Shown: positions 15,585 to 23,410 of the stretch, in pieces
How positions within the stretch are numbered: the first letter of the stretch is position 1
How the letters are laid out: every line of letters starts with the position of its first letter
NCBI GenBank assembly: GCA_003151665.1
Contig: PLYD01000247.1
Coordinates: forward strand, 1-26,052
DNA length: 26,052 bases
Origin: Candidatus Dormiibacterota bacterium
GTDB taxonomy: Bacteria > Chloroflexota > Dormibacteria > Dormibacterales > Dormibacteraceae
Direction of reading: 5' to 3'
The notes under the pieces: model-generated
The model's database searches: none
The model's input: only the letters and a program-made list of their open reading frames with translations
Told to the model about the DNA's origin: nothing
Position numbers and translations under genes: made by a program

Positions 15585-18584
15585 GTGCCGCTGCTTGCGA
15601 AGTTTCTTCACGTTCGGCGGACCGAGCTTGCTCGCACGCTCCAGGTCGCCGGCTTTGCGATCGTGGTCGGCTGGGGGGCGTACACCGCGTTCAACGGCTC
15701 TCAGGCCATGTTCCTGAACAAGGCTGGGCCCGAGGCTTATCCCCTTTTCTTCATCATCTTGGCCCTGGCCGTATGGCCGATGGTCGCCCTTCAGGGCGCC
15801 CTGACCCGCCGGTTCGGAGTTGGGCGAGCGTTTCGCGTGATCTTGGCCCTCAACGGGCTGGCGGCGCTTGGGATCTTCCTCGTGTATTTAGTCGACGAGA
15901 GCCCGACGGTTGCGTTCGCCGCGTACGTCGTCTACTCGGTCGGTTTCGAGCTCGTTATGCTCCAGTTCTGGGGCTTCGCCAGCCAGCATTTCAACCTGCT
16001 CGAGGGCAAGCGCATCTTTCCAGTGATTGCGGCGGGCTCGAGCATTGGCTACATCCTTGCCGGCTTCACGACAACCCTCATCGCCCTCAGCGGCCGAATC
16101 GAGCCCCTGATGCTGGTGTGGACCTTCGGCGCGACGGTGGCGGTCATCCTGTCGATACGCTTGGAGCGCACGCTCTACCGCCCGTCGTTCGACGACGACG
16201 CTGACGAGTTTCTCGCGCAAGAGCACATCGTCCGAGGACGGCTGAGCGCGATGAGCCTCCTGAGGGGGGCGATCCATTACATGACGAGTAGCCCTCTCGT
16301 GCTCGCCCTCGTCTTGCTCGCTCTGGTGTTGCAGATCGCGAGCCGCGTGGGCGACTACCTAGTCGCGCTGATATTTGTGAACTCGACCCACCACAACCTG
16401 CAGGCGCTGACGATCCTCATCGGCAACGCATGGCTCGCCAGCTATGTGGTGCAGCTCGGCGTCAGCCTGTTCGTTGCGCCATGGGTCCTGGACAAGCTGG
16501 GCGTGAAGAACGCGATCCTCGCCTTGCCGATCTTCACCCTGATCGGCTTCGCCGCAGTTGCGGTCAGCCCGGTCCTGGCCACCTCGCTGTTCCTCTTCAT
16601 CGTCCGCAACGGGCTCCGCACGGGGCTCGACGATCCGGCGGAAAGCGTGCTCGGCGGCGCGGTGCCGGCCCAGGTCGGACCAAAGCTCAAGTTCCTGCTC
16701 GACAACCTGGTGCTTCCCGGAGCCGCCGTGCTGAGCGGCGTCATCCTGCTGGTCGTCCAGCGCACGATCGCCGCAAGCGAAGAGGTCCTTGCGCTCATCG
16801 GGATCGTGGTCGCGATCCTCTTCATCGCCGCCGCGTTTCGTGTTCGCAGCCTGTACGTGAGCGCCATCTACGCGCGACTTCGCACTCACGCGATGACCCT
16901 CAGCGATTTCCAGCGAGCGGTCGGGCGACCCAGCCAGTCGGAGATTGACGAGCTGATCGCCTTCGTGCGTCAGGGCGACGACAAGGTGCGCCAGTTTGCC
17001 GCGGCTGCGCTGGCGCGGTTGGCGCCCGACACGTTCGCGGGCATGCTGCCCGAGCTGCTCGCGTCCGAAGACCGTCGCGTGCGGAGGCTTGGGTTCCAGA
17101 TGGCGACGCCGGAGATTGTGGCCGTCGACCAGCTCGAGGCTGCCGTGGACGATTCGGACGGTTGGGTGGTTGCCTCGGCGGCCGTGGCGGGTGCGGGGCG
17201 CAAGCCGCCCTGGGCCCGTGTGGGGGAGATCCTCGACCGCCTTTGGACGTCGACGAATGACGAGGACCGCGCGGCCGCGGTGTGGGCTGCCTCTTTCAAG
17301 GGCGACAACGAAAAGGTCGTCGCTGCCCTCAAGGACCAGGTGCCGCGCATCCGCCGGGAAGGGATTCGCAGCTTCGCCAAGCTCAAGGCCAATGTGCCGG
17401 GGGCGTCGGGGCCGTTGATCGCTTGCCTTACCGATGCCAACCCGAGTGTCCGGCGCGAGGCGCTGCTGCAAGCGGTGAGGTGGGCGCCGCCGCCGGAGGA
17501 CAGTCACGACTACGCCGTAGCGCTGATCGACGGGCTCACCAGCCCTGATCGGGAGATTCGCATGCTGGCCGCTGAGGCCCTGGCCACGCAGGCGCCGGCC
17601 GCGCTGGAGCGAACATTGCCGCTGCTTGCGTTTCGGGGCGACACGGCGGCGGCCACCGTGGAGGCGCTCGTCCGCAGCGGGCGTCCGGACATGTTCAAGC
17701 GAGTGCGTGAGCACCTCGAGCGGCTCCTGGGCGAGGGGCTGCACATGGCGAAGCTGTCGCCCCGGGTGGCTAGTGCGGAGGACCACGGAGCGCCGGACGA
17801 TCGGTACCTGTTTCTGCGCATCACCGTCGAGGATTACGCGCTCCATGCGGCGGAGTCGGGGCTGGCGGCGATGCGTGCGCTGCACGGCAAGCGGGGTTTT
17901 GCCACGGTCGAGCGGGGCATTCGGTCGGCGGGTCCTGCAGCGCGGGTTGAGGGCCTGGAGACACTGTTAAACTTCGGCCCGGCCTGGCTTGCCGGGCCGC
18001 TGGCGCAGCTGCTCGACCCCGAGGCTATCGATTCGGGGCCGGCGCGACCGCTGTCACCTCACGAGATCGAGGCGCTCGCGAACCATGGCGACAGGTGGGT
18101 CAAGGAGGCCGCGGCGGCGGTTTCGAACGGGCTCGACGAACGCATGAAGGAACTGATCGCGCTCAAGAGGGTGCCGCTGTTCAGCACGCTCACGCTGGAG
18201 CAGCTGGCCAGCATCGATCGCCTGATGGTGACGCGCACCTACACGAAGGGCGAGCCGATCTTCACCAAGGGCGATGTCGGGTCCGAGCTGTTCGTGGTGC
18301 TGGAGGGGGAGATCAGGATCCACCTCGACCACGAGGGGCGCGAGGTGACGCTGGCGCGCATCGGGCCGAGCATGGTGCTGGGGGAGATGGCGGTGTTCGA
18401 TGAGCAGCCGCGCTCGGCGAGTGCGCAGGCGAGCACGGACACGACGGTGCGGGTGCTGCGACGGGACAAGCTGAGGGCAGTGGTGCACGAGCACCCGGAG
18501 GTCCTGCTGGAGTTCGTGAAGAACCTGAGCCAGCGGATCCGGGTGATGAACGAGCAGCTGGAGGCACAGGAAACGGCGACCTGA
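15585..18584 (+). CDS. Nucleotide-transporter/MFS-like membrane domain fused to HEAT repeats and a cNMP-binding domain
   Basis: 999 residues from GTG 15585, three parts in one frame. Residues about 1-430 form a polytopic membrane domain of 10-12 helices with features of the ATP/ADP translocase-type (NTT/Npt) branch near MFS: FLNKAGPEAYPLFFIILA near TM2 and KRIFPVIAAGSSIGYILAG mid-domain. Residues about 450-830 are helical repeats with HEAT/PBS character (DDKVRQFAAAALARLAP, NPSVRREALLQAV, DREIRMLAAEALA). Residues about 862-990 form a cyclic-nucleotide-binding domain (PLFSTLTLEQLASID, then the phosphate cassette LGEMAVFDEQPRSA) in which the Glu and Arg that hold cyclic phosphate are retained. 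Related fusions occur in a few bacterial groups; transported substrate and ligand are unknown. It appears transcribed from its own -10 box. Confidence 0.88.
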   Translation: MPLLAKFLHVRRTELARTLQVAGFAIVVGWGAYTAFNGSQAMFLNKAGPEAYPLFFIILALAVWPMVALQGALTRRFGVGRAFRVILALNGLAALGIFLVYLVDESPTVAFAAYVVYSVGFELVMLQFWGFASQHFNLLEGKRIFPVIAAGSSIGYILAGFTTTLIALSGRIEPLMLVWTFGATVAVILSIRLERTLYRPSFDDDADEFLAQEHIVRGRLSAMSLLRGAIHYMTSSPLVLALVLLALVLQIASRVGDYLVALIFVNSTHHNLQALTILIGNAWLASYVVQLGVSLFVAPWVLDKLGVKNAILALPIFTLIGFAAVAVSPVLATSLFLFIVRNGLRTGLDDPAESVLGGAVPAQVGPKLKFLLDNLVLPGAAVLSGVILLVVQRTIAASEEVLALIGIVVAILFIAAAFRVRSLYVSAIYARLRTHAMTLSDFQRAVGRPSQSEIDELIAFVRQGDDKVRQFAAAALARLAPDTFAGMLPELLASEDRRVRRLGFQMATPEIVAVDQLEAAVDDSDGWVVASAAVAGAGRKPPWARVGEILDRLWTSTNDEDRAAAVWAASFKGDNEKVVAALKDQVPRIRREGIRSFAKLKANVPGASGPLIACLTDANPSVRREALLQAVRWAPPPEDSHDYAVALIDGLTSPDREIRMLAAEALATQAPAALERTLPLLAFRGDTAAATVEALVRSGRPDMFKRVREHLERLLGEGLHMAKLSPRVASAEDHGAPDDRYLFLRITVEDYALHAAESGLAAMRALHGKRGFATVERGIRSAGPAARVEGLETLLNFGPAWLAGPLAQLLDPEAIDSGPARPLSPHEIEALANHGDRWVKEAAAAVSNGLDERMKELIALKRVPLFSTLTLEQLASIDRLMVTRTYTKGEPIFTKGDVGSELFVVLEGEIRIHLDHEGREVTLARIGPSMVLGEMAVFDEQPRSASAQASTDTTVRVLRRDKLRAVVHEHPEVLLEFVKNLSQRIRVMNEQLEAQETAT

Positions 18585-18590
18585 GGCAAA

Positions 18591-18620
18591 ACTCGTTCTC
18601 CCCTGAAGGGGAGAGGGAGT
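18591..18620 (-). terminator. Hairpin terminator of xseA-xseB, facing the transporter gene
   Basis: TCTCCCC (18597-18603) pairs with GGGGAGA (18608-18614) across a TGAA loop, and ACTC (18591-18594) pairs with GAGT (18617-18620) outside a 2x2 internal loop. On the minus strand the stem runs into GAGTTTTG, so it can end the xseAB transcript. On the plus strand there is no T-run. The core resembles common TCTCCCC/GGGGAGA intergenic repeats. Confidence 0.6.
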
Positions 18621-18625
18621 ATGCC

Positions 18626-18823
18626 TTACTCCTCTGCGGTTTCTGGTCTGATTTCGATTTTGTGGCGCGCAGCATCCAGCCGCTCCGTGCACACCTTCAG
18701 GTAGACACGCGCTTCGTCCACCGCTTTCAGCGCGTCTTCCAGCGACAGGTCTCCGTCCTCCAGCAGCTTCAGCTTCTCGTCCAGCTTCTCGAGCGCTTTC
18801 TCATATGTGAGTTCTTCGGTCAC
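18626..18823 (-). CDS. xseB: Exodeoxyribonuclease VII small subunit
   Basis: 65 residues. It carries the family pattern TYEKALEKLDEKLKLLEDGDLSLEDALKAVDEA followed by a helix (RVYLKVCTERLDAARHKIEI), matching the XseB signature of two coiled-coil helices. Several XseB subunits wrap the coiled-coil arms of XseA to form the enzyme that degrades single-stranded DNA. Its ATG overlaps the xseA stop (ATGA), the usual operon arrangement, and it is followed by a hairpin terminator. Confidence 0.95.
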   Translation of the reverse strand: MTEELTYEKALEKLDEKLKLLEDGDLSLEDALKAVDEARVYLKVCTERLDAARHKIEIRPETAEE

Positions 18824-20169
18824 TTCTCAACCTCCTCCACCCGCGCGCCAAGGTGGCCCGTGGCCAGCCTGATTCGCAGCCTGCGCTTCACCGCTGTGTC
18901 TGCCGACGATCGGAGGACGGCTCCCGTCTCGGCGTCCTGCGTGATGCTGTAGCCCCGCGCCAGCACGCTCTCCGGGCTGAAGGCGATCAGCTGCTGCCGC
19001 CGGTGATTGAGCGTGGTCCTGGCGATGTCGAACCGTTTGGCCAGCGCCCGTTCGAGCCTCTCGGCAGCGCGCCGGCCTGCCAGTGTCGTGCGACCGCGTG
19101 CCAATCGCGACATCGCTGCCGCGGTCAGACGCCTGGACCGTTCGCGGAGGGCGTCCTCGCGCCGTGCGACCTGCTGGACCGGGCTGAGCCTGCCTAGGTC
19201 GGCAGCCGCGCGCGCCAGCCGCTCCGACCGCACACGCACAAGCGTGGGCAAAAGCTGCAGGATCCGCTGCCGCTTGAGCATCAGGCGTTCGACCTCGCGC
19301 GCGATCCGCTGCCCCGCCTCACGGTCGAGGCGCCTGCCACGCTCGCGCAGCAAGGCGACGAGGTCCGACTTCTTGGGGACAACGCGCGCGCCGGCCTCGG
19401 TCGGCGTGCGGCACTCGGCGTCGGCGACAAGGTCTGCGATGGTGCGGTCGGACGTGTGGCCCAACGCCGTCACCACCGGCAGCCTCGACGCGAGGATCGC
19501 GCGTGCCACCACCTCGCTGTTGAAGCCGTACATCTCCTCGAAGCTGCCACCCCCGCGAGCGACGACTATGACGTCGGCGAGGCCCTCCTCGTTGCAGCGC
19601 CGCAGCGCCCGCGCGACGCTCGCCGGCGCCGCTGCGCCCTGCACCTGAACCGGGTAGACGACGATACCCATGTTGGGGTAGCGCTCCCAGATCGTCTCCT
19701 GCAGGTCGTGGATGACCGCCCCCGTCGGCGACGTCAGCAGCGCGACCGCCCTGGGCAGGAAGGGCAACCGGCGCTTACGCCCGGCTGCGAACGCACCCTC
19801 GGCTTCGAGCCTGCGTTTGAGTTCCTCGAGCCGCGCGCGCAGCTTGCCGACATCGTCGAACTCGACCTGGTCGACGATGAAGCTGAGCCGACCCGTCTTA
19901 CCGAAGAAGTCGATGCGCCCGCGGAATACGAACACCTGGCCGTCCTCCGGCAGCGTCGTGACGCGCCGCGCCTCATCGGCAAACAGGACCGCGTCCAGCC
20001 GGCTCACCCCATCCTGAATCGAGAAGTTGAAATGCCCCGCCGCGCCGCGTTTCATGCCGCTGACCTCGCCCTTGACAAGCAGGGCGGTGAGCGGTCGTAG
20101 CTCGCGACGAATCTCGTTGGCGAGCTCGGTGACGGTGTAAGGACGCTGGGCTTCCTCGGGTCGCAGCAC
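18820..20169 (-). CDS. xseA: Exodeoxyribonuclease VII large subunit
   Basis: 449 residues from GTG 20169. An N-terminal OB fold (YTVTELANEIRRELRPL, VKGEVSGMKRGAAGHFNFSI) binds single-stranded DNA. The catalytic domain shows LTSPTGAVIHDL, then ARGGGSFEEMYGFNSEVVARAI, and GHTSDRTIADLVADAECRTPTEAG, where the canonical GHETD is GHTSD here. The long coiled-coil (about residues 265-385) is rich in Arg and Leu and ends in the RGYSITQDAETG motif. Upstream, TAAGCT ends 7 bases from the GTG and there is no Shine-Dalgarno. The GTG start is also supported because the AMIN-like lipoprotein gene ends only 36 bases upstream. Confidence 0.95.
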   Translation of the reverse strand: MLRPEEAQRPYTVTELANEIRRELRPLTALLVKGEVSGMKRGAAGHFNFSIQDGVSRLDAVLFADEARRVTTLPEDGQVFVFRGRIDFFGKTGRLSFIVDQVEFDDVGKLRARLEELKRRLEAEGAFAAGRKRRLPFLPRAVALLTSPTGAVIHDLQETIWERYPNMGIVVYPVQVQGAAAPASVARALRRCNEEGLADVIVVARGGGSFEEMYGFNSEVVARAILASRLPVVTALGHTSDRTIADLVADAECRTPTEAGARVVPKKSDLVALLRERGRRLDREAGQRIAREVERLMLKRQRILQLLPTLVRVRSERLARAAADLGRLSPVQQVARREDALRERSRRLTAAAMSRLARGRTTLAGRRAAERLERALAKRFDIARTTLNHRRQQLIAFSPESVLARGYSITQDAETGAVLRSSADTAVKRRLRIRLATGHLGARVEEVEK

Positions 20170-20176
20170 GAGGTTT

Positions 20177-20182
20177 AGCTTA
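20177..20182 (-). promoter_or_regulatory. -10 box for leaderless xseA transcript
   Basis: On the minus strand TAAGCT ends 7 bases before the xseA GTG at 20169. No Shine-Dalgarno is found. It lies in the 36-base gap after the lipoprotein stop, so xseAB may have its own promoter instead of depending on read-through. Confidence 0.45.
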
Positions 20183-20205
20183 CTGGCAGGTCGACTGGCG
20201 AAAGG

Positions 20206-20736
20206 TCAGGAGCCCTGCATGAAAAGAAAGGTCAGGGTCGACCCATTGGATGTGACGACCGCGCAGGAAGGCCCAGTCAGCCCAACCCCCCAGGTGACGT
20301 TGCCCTCGAAGTCGCCGAGCTCTGTCGCCTCGAGGAGGCGAGGTCCCGACGACTTGAGCTTCTTGTCGCCTCCGTAGTTGGATTGGTCGCCCCGAAAACC
20401 GGTCAGCACGACCCTGACGCCATCGGTGCCAGCAAGGTCGACCTCCTTGCCGGAGGGATCCTCGGCGAACTTGGTGCTGCCCGGTTGCGTGATTACCTGA
20501 AACGGCGGCGTTCCCGCTGTAAACGTGAACGCGAGGGTGTCCCCGGACGCGGTTGCCGAGACTATCGGCGGGGTTGAGCTCTTGGGGGGTTGAGGTAGGG
20601 GCCATGTCTCAGAGGCGGTCCCGGTGTCGGTGCACGTGGCCGGTGGGGTCTGCGTGGCGGTGGAGGCAGCGCCTCCGCACGCGGACAGCAGGGTCAGGGC
20701 CAGGAACAGGACGAGGCGTCGCAACTTCGAGTTCAA
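20206..20736 (-). CDS. Putative lipoprotein with AMIN-like domain
   Basis: 176 residues beginning with TTG at 20736. The signal peptide is MNSKLRRLVLFLALTLLSAC, with lipobox LSAC at residues 17-20. A Thr/Pro-rich linker follows (to about residue 58). The C-terminal 115 residues alternate strands with DGVRVVLTGF, and DFEGNVTWGVGL near the end, reminiscent of the AMIN-like domain family that binds cell-wall polymers or sits in envelope complexes; this is a moderate guess. There is no ATG in a suitable place. The TTG start is favoured because TAGCCT ends exactly 9 bases before it, the same geometry as at other leaderless genes. Confidence 0.7.
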   Translation of the reverse strand: MNSKLRRLVLFLALTLLSACGGAASTATQTPPATCTDTGTASETWPLPQPPKSSTPPIVSATASGDTLAFTFTAGTPPFQVITQPGSTKFAEDPSGKEVDLAGTDGVRVVLTGFRGDQSNYGGDKKLKSSGPRLLEATELGDFEGNVTWGVGLTGPSCAVVTSNGSTLTFLFMQGS

Positions 20737-20745
20737 CGGTCGGGA

Positions 20746-20751
20746 AGGCTA
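20746..20751 (-). promoter_or_regulatory. -10 box for leaderless lipoprotein transcript
   Basis: On the minus strand TAGCCT ends 9 bases before the TTG at 20736. No SD-like purine run lies between. It supports a TTG start codon for the lipoprotein. Confidence 0.45.
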
Positions 20752-20814
20752 AACCATGCTTGCGGTTGCTCGCATCGCGGAACGGAAGCTAGCTTGGTAA
20801 TCGGGAGCGAATCT

Positions 20815-21825
20815 CTACCCGCCGATCTGAGACATGGACTTGGCCGGCTTGATGAAGCCTGGCTTGTTGATGAGGTGGCCCTCTTCCTTGCGCCAGACCG
20901 CGGTCTCGATCACCTGCCCGATGTGCTCGTCTGACGCGCCCGACCGAAGTAGCTCTCGCAGAGGCGTCTCCTGCAGGGAGAACAAGCAGGTGCGAAGGCC
21001 ACCCTCGGCAGTGAGCCTGACCCGGTTGCAGGTCGTGCAGAATGCCTGGCTGACCGATGAGATGAACCCAAGGCCGCCCTGGGCCCCGTCTGCAAATTTG
21101 AAGCGGGTCGCCGGTCCTGGCCGCGCGTCGCTCACCGGCACCAGCGGGAAGAGGTCTTCGATCTGCTCCTGGATGCGCCGGCTCGGCACGACCTGCTCAT
21201 TGGTCCACGTGCCGTCGCCGTCCAGCGGCATGTACTCGATGAACCTGACCTCGTAGCCCTTGTCGCGCGCGAGCCGCGCGAAGTCCACGACCTCGTCGTC
21301 GTTGTGGCCCTTCATCACGACCATGTTCAGCTTGATCGGCCACAGGCCGGCTTCGCGAGCGGCATCGATGCCGTCCATCGTCCGGTCGAACTGGTCGCTG
21401 CGCGCCATCTCGTGAAAGCGCTGCATGTTGAGGGTGTCGAGCGAGATGTTGATGCGCTTGAGGCCCGCGGCCTTCAGAGCCTGCGCCTTGTCGCGCAACA
21501 GCACACCGTTCGTGGTCATCGTGATGTCGAGGGTCGGGTCGAGCTCGTTGATCATCCCGACCAGCTCCTCAACCTTGATGCGCACGAGGGGCTCGCCACC
21601 GGTGATGCGGATGGTGCGGACGCCGTACTTCTGCACGAAGATTCGCGCCAGGCGGGTGATCTCCTCGAAGCGCAGGAGATCGTCTCGCTTCAGCCACTTC
21701 AGACCCTCGGCGGGCATGCAGTAGATACAGCGGAAGTTGCAGCGATCGGTGATCGAGATCCTGAGATCGTCGGCAATACGGCCATACGAGTCCCTAAGGG
21801 TGCTCGTACGCGTGCTCGTCCCCAC
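20815..21825 (-). CDS. moaA: GTP 3',8-cyclase MoaA (molybdenum cofactor biosynthesis)
   Basis: 336 residues from GTG 21825. The open frame continues far upstream but there overlaps the enoyl-CoA hydratase gene and has no MoaA character. The radical-SAM cluster CNFRCIYC (CxxxCxxC) comes near residue 25, TGGEPLVR follows, and the C-terminal second cluster is FCTTCNRVRLTAEGGLRTC (Cx2Cx13C). The protein ends in GG, the double glycine that MoaA needs for activity. MoaA converts GTP to the 3',8-cyclo intermediate that MoaC turns into cPMP. No other moa gene is nearby. TATCAT on the minus strand ends 7 bases before the GTG; there is no RBS. Confidence 0.95.
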   Translation of the reverse strand: MGTSTRTSTLRDSYGRIADDLRISITDRCNFRCIYCMPAEGLKWLKRDDLLRFEEITRLARIFVQKYGVRTIRITGGEPLVRIKVEELVGMINELDPTLDITMTTNGVLLRDKAQALKAAGLKRINISLDTLNMQRFHEMARSDQFDRTMDGIDAAREAGLWPIKLNMVVMKGHNDDEVVDFARLARDKGYEVRFIEYMPLDGDGTWTNEQVVPSRRIQEQIEDLFPLVPVSDARPGPATRFKFADGAQGGLGFISSVSQAFCTTCNRVRLTAEGGLRTCLFSLQETPLRELLRSGASDEHIGQVIETAVWRKEEGHLINKPGFIKPAKSMSQIGG

Positions 21826-22617
21826 ATGGCGGATGATACGGCGGTGGGGTACGAAAACATCCTGGTCGAGGTTGAGGCCCCAATTGCGACGATCGCTCTC
21901 AACCGCCCCAAGGTTCTCAACGCCCTCAGTCCCGATCTCATCCGCGAGGTCAACGAGGCCCTGGGCGAGCTGGACGCCGACTCCAATGTGAGGGCGGTCG
22001 TGCTCACCGGTGGGGCGCGCGTATTTGCCGCCGGGGCCGACATCGCCGACATGGCCGACCGGACGGCCGTCGACCAGCTGCAGCGCGACCAGACCGGCCG
22101 CTGGGCCGGGATCGCCGCTTTCAGCAAGCCGCTGATCGCGGCAGTCAACGGTTACGCGCTCGGCGGTGGGTGCGAGCTCGCGTTGATGTGCGACCTGATA
22201 ATCGCGGGCGACTCGGCGCGTCTCGGGCAGCCCGAGATCAACCTCGGCATCATTCCTGGTGCCGGCGGCACGCAGAGGTGGCCGCGCACCGCGGGCAAGC
22301 ACGCGGCGATGGAGGTGATGCTCCTCGGTGTACCGGTGACCGCGCGGCGTGCTTACGAGCTCGGGCTGGTCAACAAAGTGGTGCCCGCGGAGATGACGAT
22401 CACCGTCGCGCAGCGGTTCGCGAGGCAGGCCGCGGAGAAAGCGCCGCTCGCGGCGCGCATGGCCAAGGAGGCAGTCCTCAAGGCATTCGAGACGCCTCTG
22501 GCCGAAGGCCTCGCGGTGGAGCGCAAGAGCTTCTACTTCCTGTTCTCGACCGAAGATCAGAAGGAGGGCATGCATGCCTTCCTGGAAAAGCGGCGCGGGG
22601 TATTCAAAGGACGCTGA
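21826..22617 (+). CDS. Enoyl-CoA hydratase (crotonase family, PaaF-like)
   Basis: 263 residues if started at ATG 21826, which abuts the moaA start with no gap; an in-frame GTG at 21844 gives 257. Both catalytic glutamates of hydratases are present: Glu117 in GGGCELAL and Glu137 in GQPEINLGIIPGAGGTQR. The oxyanion segment is RVFAAGADIADM. The enzyme adds water across trans-2-enoyl-CoA in beta-oxidation or in CoA-linked aromatic acid catabolism. It is followed by a second crotonase and a thiolase with gaps of -1 to +1 base, so the three act together. Confidence 0.92.
   Translation: MADDTAVGYENILVEVEAPIATIALNRPKVLNALSPDLIREVNEALGELDADSNVRAVVLTGGARVFAAGADIADMADRTAVDQLQRDQTGRWAGIAAFSKPLIAAVNGYALGGGCELALMCDLIIAGDSARLGQPEINLGIIPGAGGTQRWPRTAGKHAAMEVMLLGVPVTARRAYELGLVNKVVPAEMTITVAQRFARQAAEKAPLAARMAKEAVLKAFETPLAEGLAVERKSFYFLFSTEDQKEGMHAFLEKRRGVFKGR
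21833..21838 (-). promoter_or_regulatory. -10 box for leaderless moaA transcript, inside the divergent coding region
   Basis: On the minus strand TATCAT ends 7 bases before GTG 21825. It lies within the first codons of the divergent enoyl-CoA hydratase gene (if that starts at 21826). On the plus strand the overlapping GATGAT at 21832-21837 ends 6 bases before an in-frame GTG at 21844, so the -10 elements may be shared. Confidence 0.45.
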
Positions 22618-22618
22618 T

Positions 22619-23410
22619 ATGGCAACTGAAGTTGAACAGCACATAAAGGTCGATGTCGAGGGCGGCGTTGGTTGGATCCGGTTCAACCGGCCCGAGAAGA
22701 TGAACGCGATCGGAACGCTCACGCGCAAGCAATTGGGTGATGCGATCAAGCAGGCGGAGAAAGACGACGGAGTGCGCGTCGTCGTGCTGACCGGTTCAGG
22801 CCGCGCTTTCTGCTCTGGCGCCGATGTCACCGAGATGGTTGGCGACGGTCAGATGAAAACACCTGAGGACGTTGGAAACGTCCTTCGCAACGAGTACATG
22901 CCGATGCTCACTCGACTGCGCACCATGCCCAAGCCGGTGATCGCGGCGATGAACGGTCCGGCCGTCGGCATCGGCGCGAGCTATGCGCTGGCGTGCGACA
23001 TTCGCATTGCGGTGCCCGAGGCTTATCTCCTCGAGGCCTTCATCAACATCGGCCTCGCACCCGATGGCGGTGTGAGCTGGCTGCTGCCTCGCCTCGCGGG
23101 CACTGGCGTCGCGTACGAGATGTTCTTCACCGGAAAGCCTCTGTCGGCCACCGACGCGCACCGCCTGGGCGTGATCAACCGCTTGGTTCCACAGGAGCGC
23201 TTTGAGGAGGAGGTCCGCGAGCTTGCAACGCAGCTGGCTGCGCAGCCGCCAAAAGCGATGGCGGCCGCCAAGCGCGCAGTCAACCACGCACTCGAGTCGA
23301 GCTACGACGAGGCTCTCGAGTTCGAGTCGTACCTGCAGGAGGCGCAGGCGGCGAGCCAGGAGTTCGTCGACGGAGTGCAGGCGTTTCTCGCACGTCGCGC
23401 CAAGAAGTAG
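22619..23410 (+). CDS. Crotonase-family isomerase/hydratase (PaaG-like)
   Basis: 263 residues from ATG 22619, one base after the stop of the previous gene; AAAGGA lies 7 bases upstream, so the longer frame from 22574 is rejected. It has the crotonase fold (RAFCSGADVTEM, PAVGIGASYALACD), but the two hydratase glutamates are replaced: SYAL instead of CELAL, and LEAFINIG instead of PEINLG. Asp149 lies in GLAPDGGVSWLLPRLAG. This pattern matches PaaG/ECI-type isomerases, which use an Asp in that loop. In phenylacetate catabolism PaaG isomerises the ring epoxide to an oxepin-CoA; in other settings relatives shift double bonds. Its reaction here is inferred, not proven. Confidence 0.88.
   Translation: MATEVEQHIKVDVEGGVGWIRFNRPEKMNAIGTLTRKQLGDAIKQAEKDDGVRVVVLTGSGRAFCSGADVTEMVGDGQMKTPEDVGNVLRNEYMPMLTRLRTMPKPVIAAMNGPAVGIGASYALACDIRIAVPEAYLLEAFINIGLAPDGGVSWLLPRLAGTGVAYEMFFTGKPLSATDAHRLGVINRLVPQERFEEEVRELATQLAAQPPKAMAAAKRAVNHALESSYDEALEFESYLQEAQAASQEFVDGVQAFLARRAKK

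Noticed and set aside
16359..17885. Long minus-strand open frame opposite the transporter-HEAT gene
   Set aside because: It is Arg/His-rich and unstructured in sequence, mirroring a real 999-residue gene on the plus strand.
20786..20795. Palindrome AAGCTAGCTT between moaA and the lipoprotein gene
   Set aside because: Perfect but only 10 bases, with no second copy nearby and no regulator gene beside it; it could be chance.
22617..22830. Minus-strand frame continuing far upstream of moaA through the enoyl-CoA hydratase region up to 22830
   Set aside because: The residues upstream of GTG 21825 have no MoaA similarity and mirror the plus-strand hydratase gene, so this is a shadow frame.
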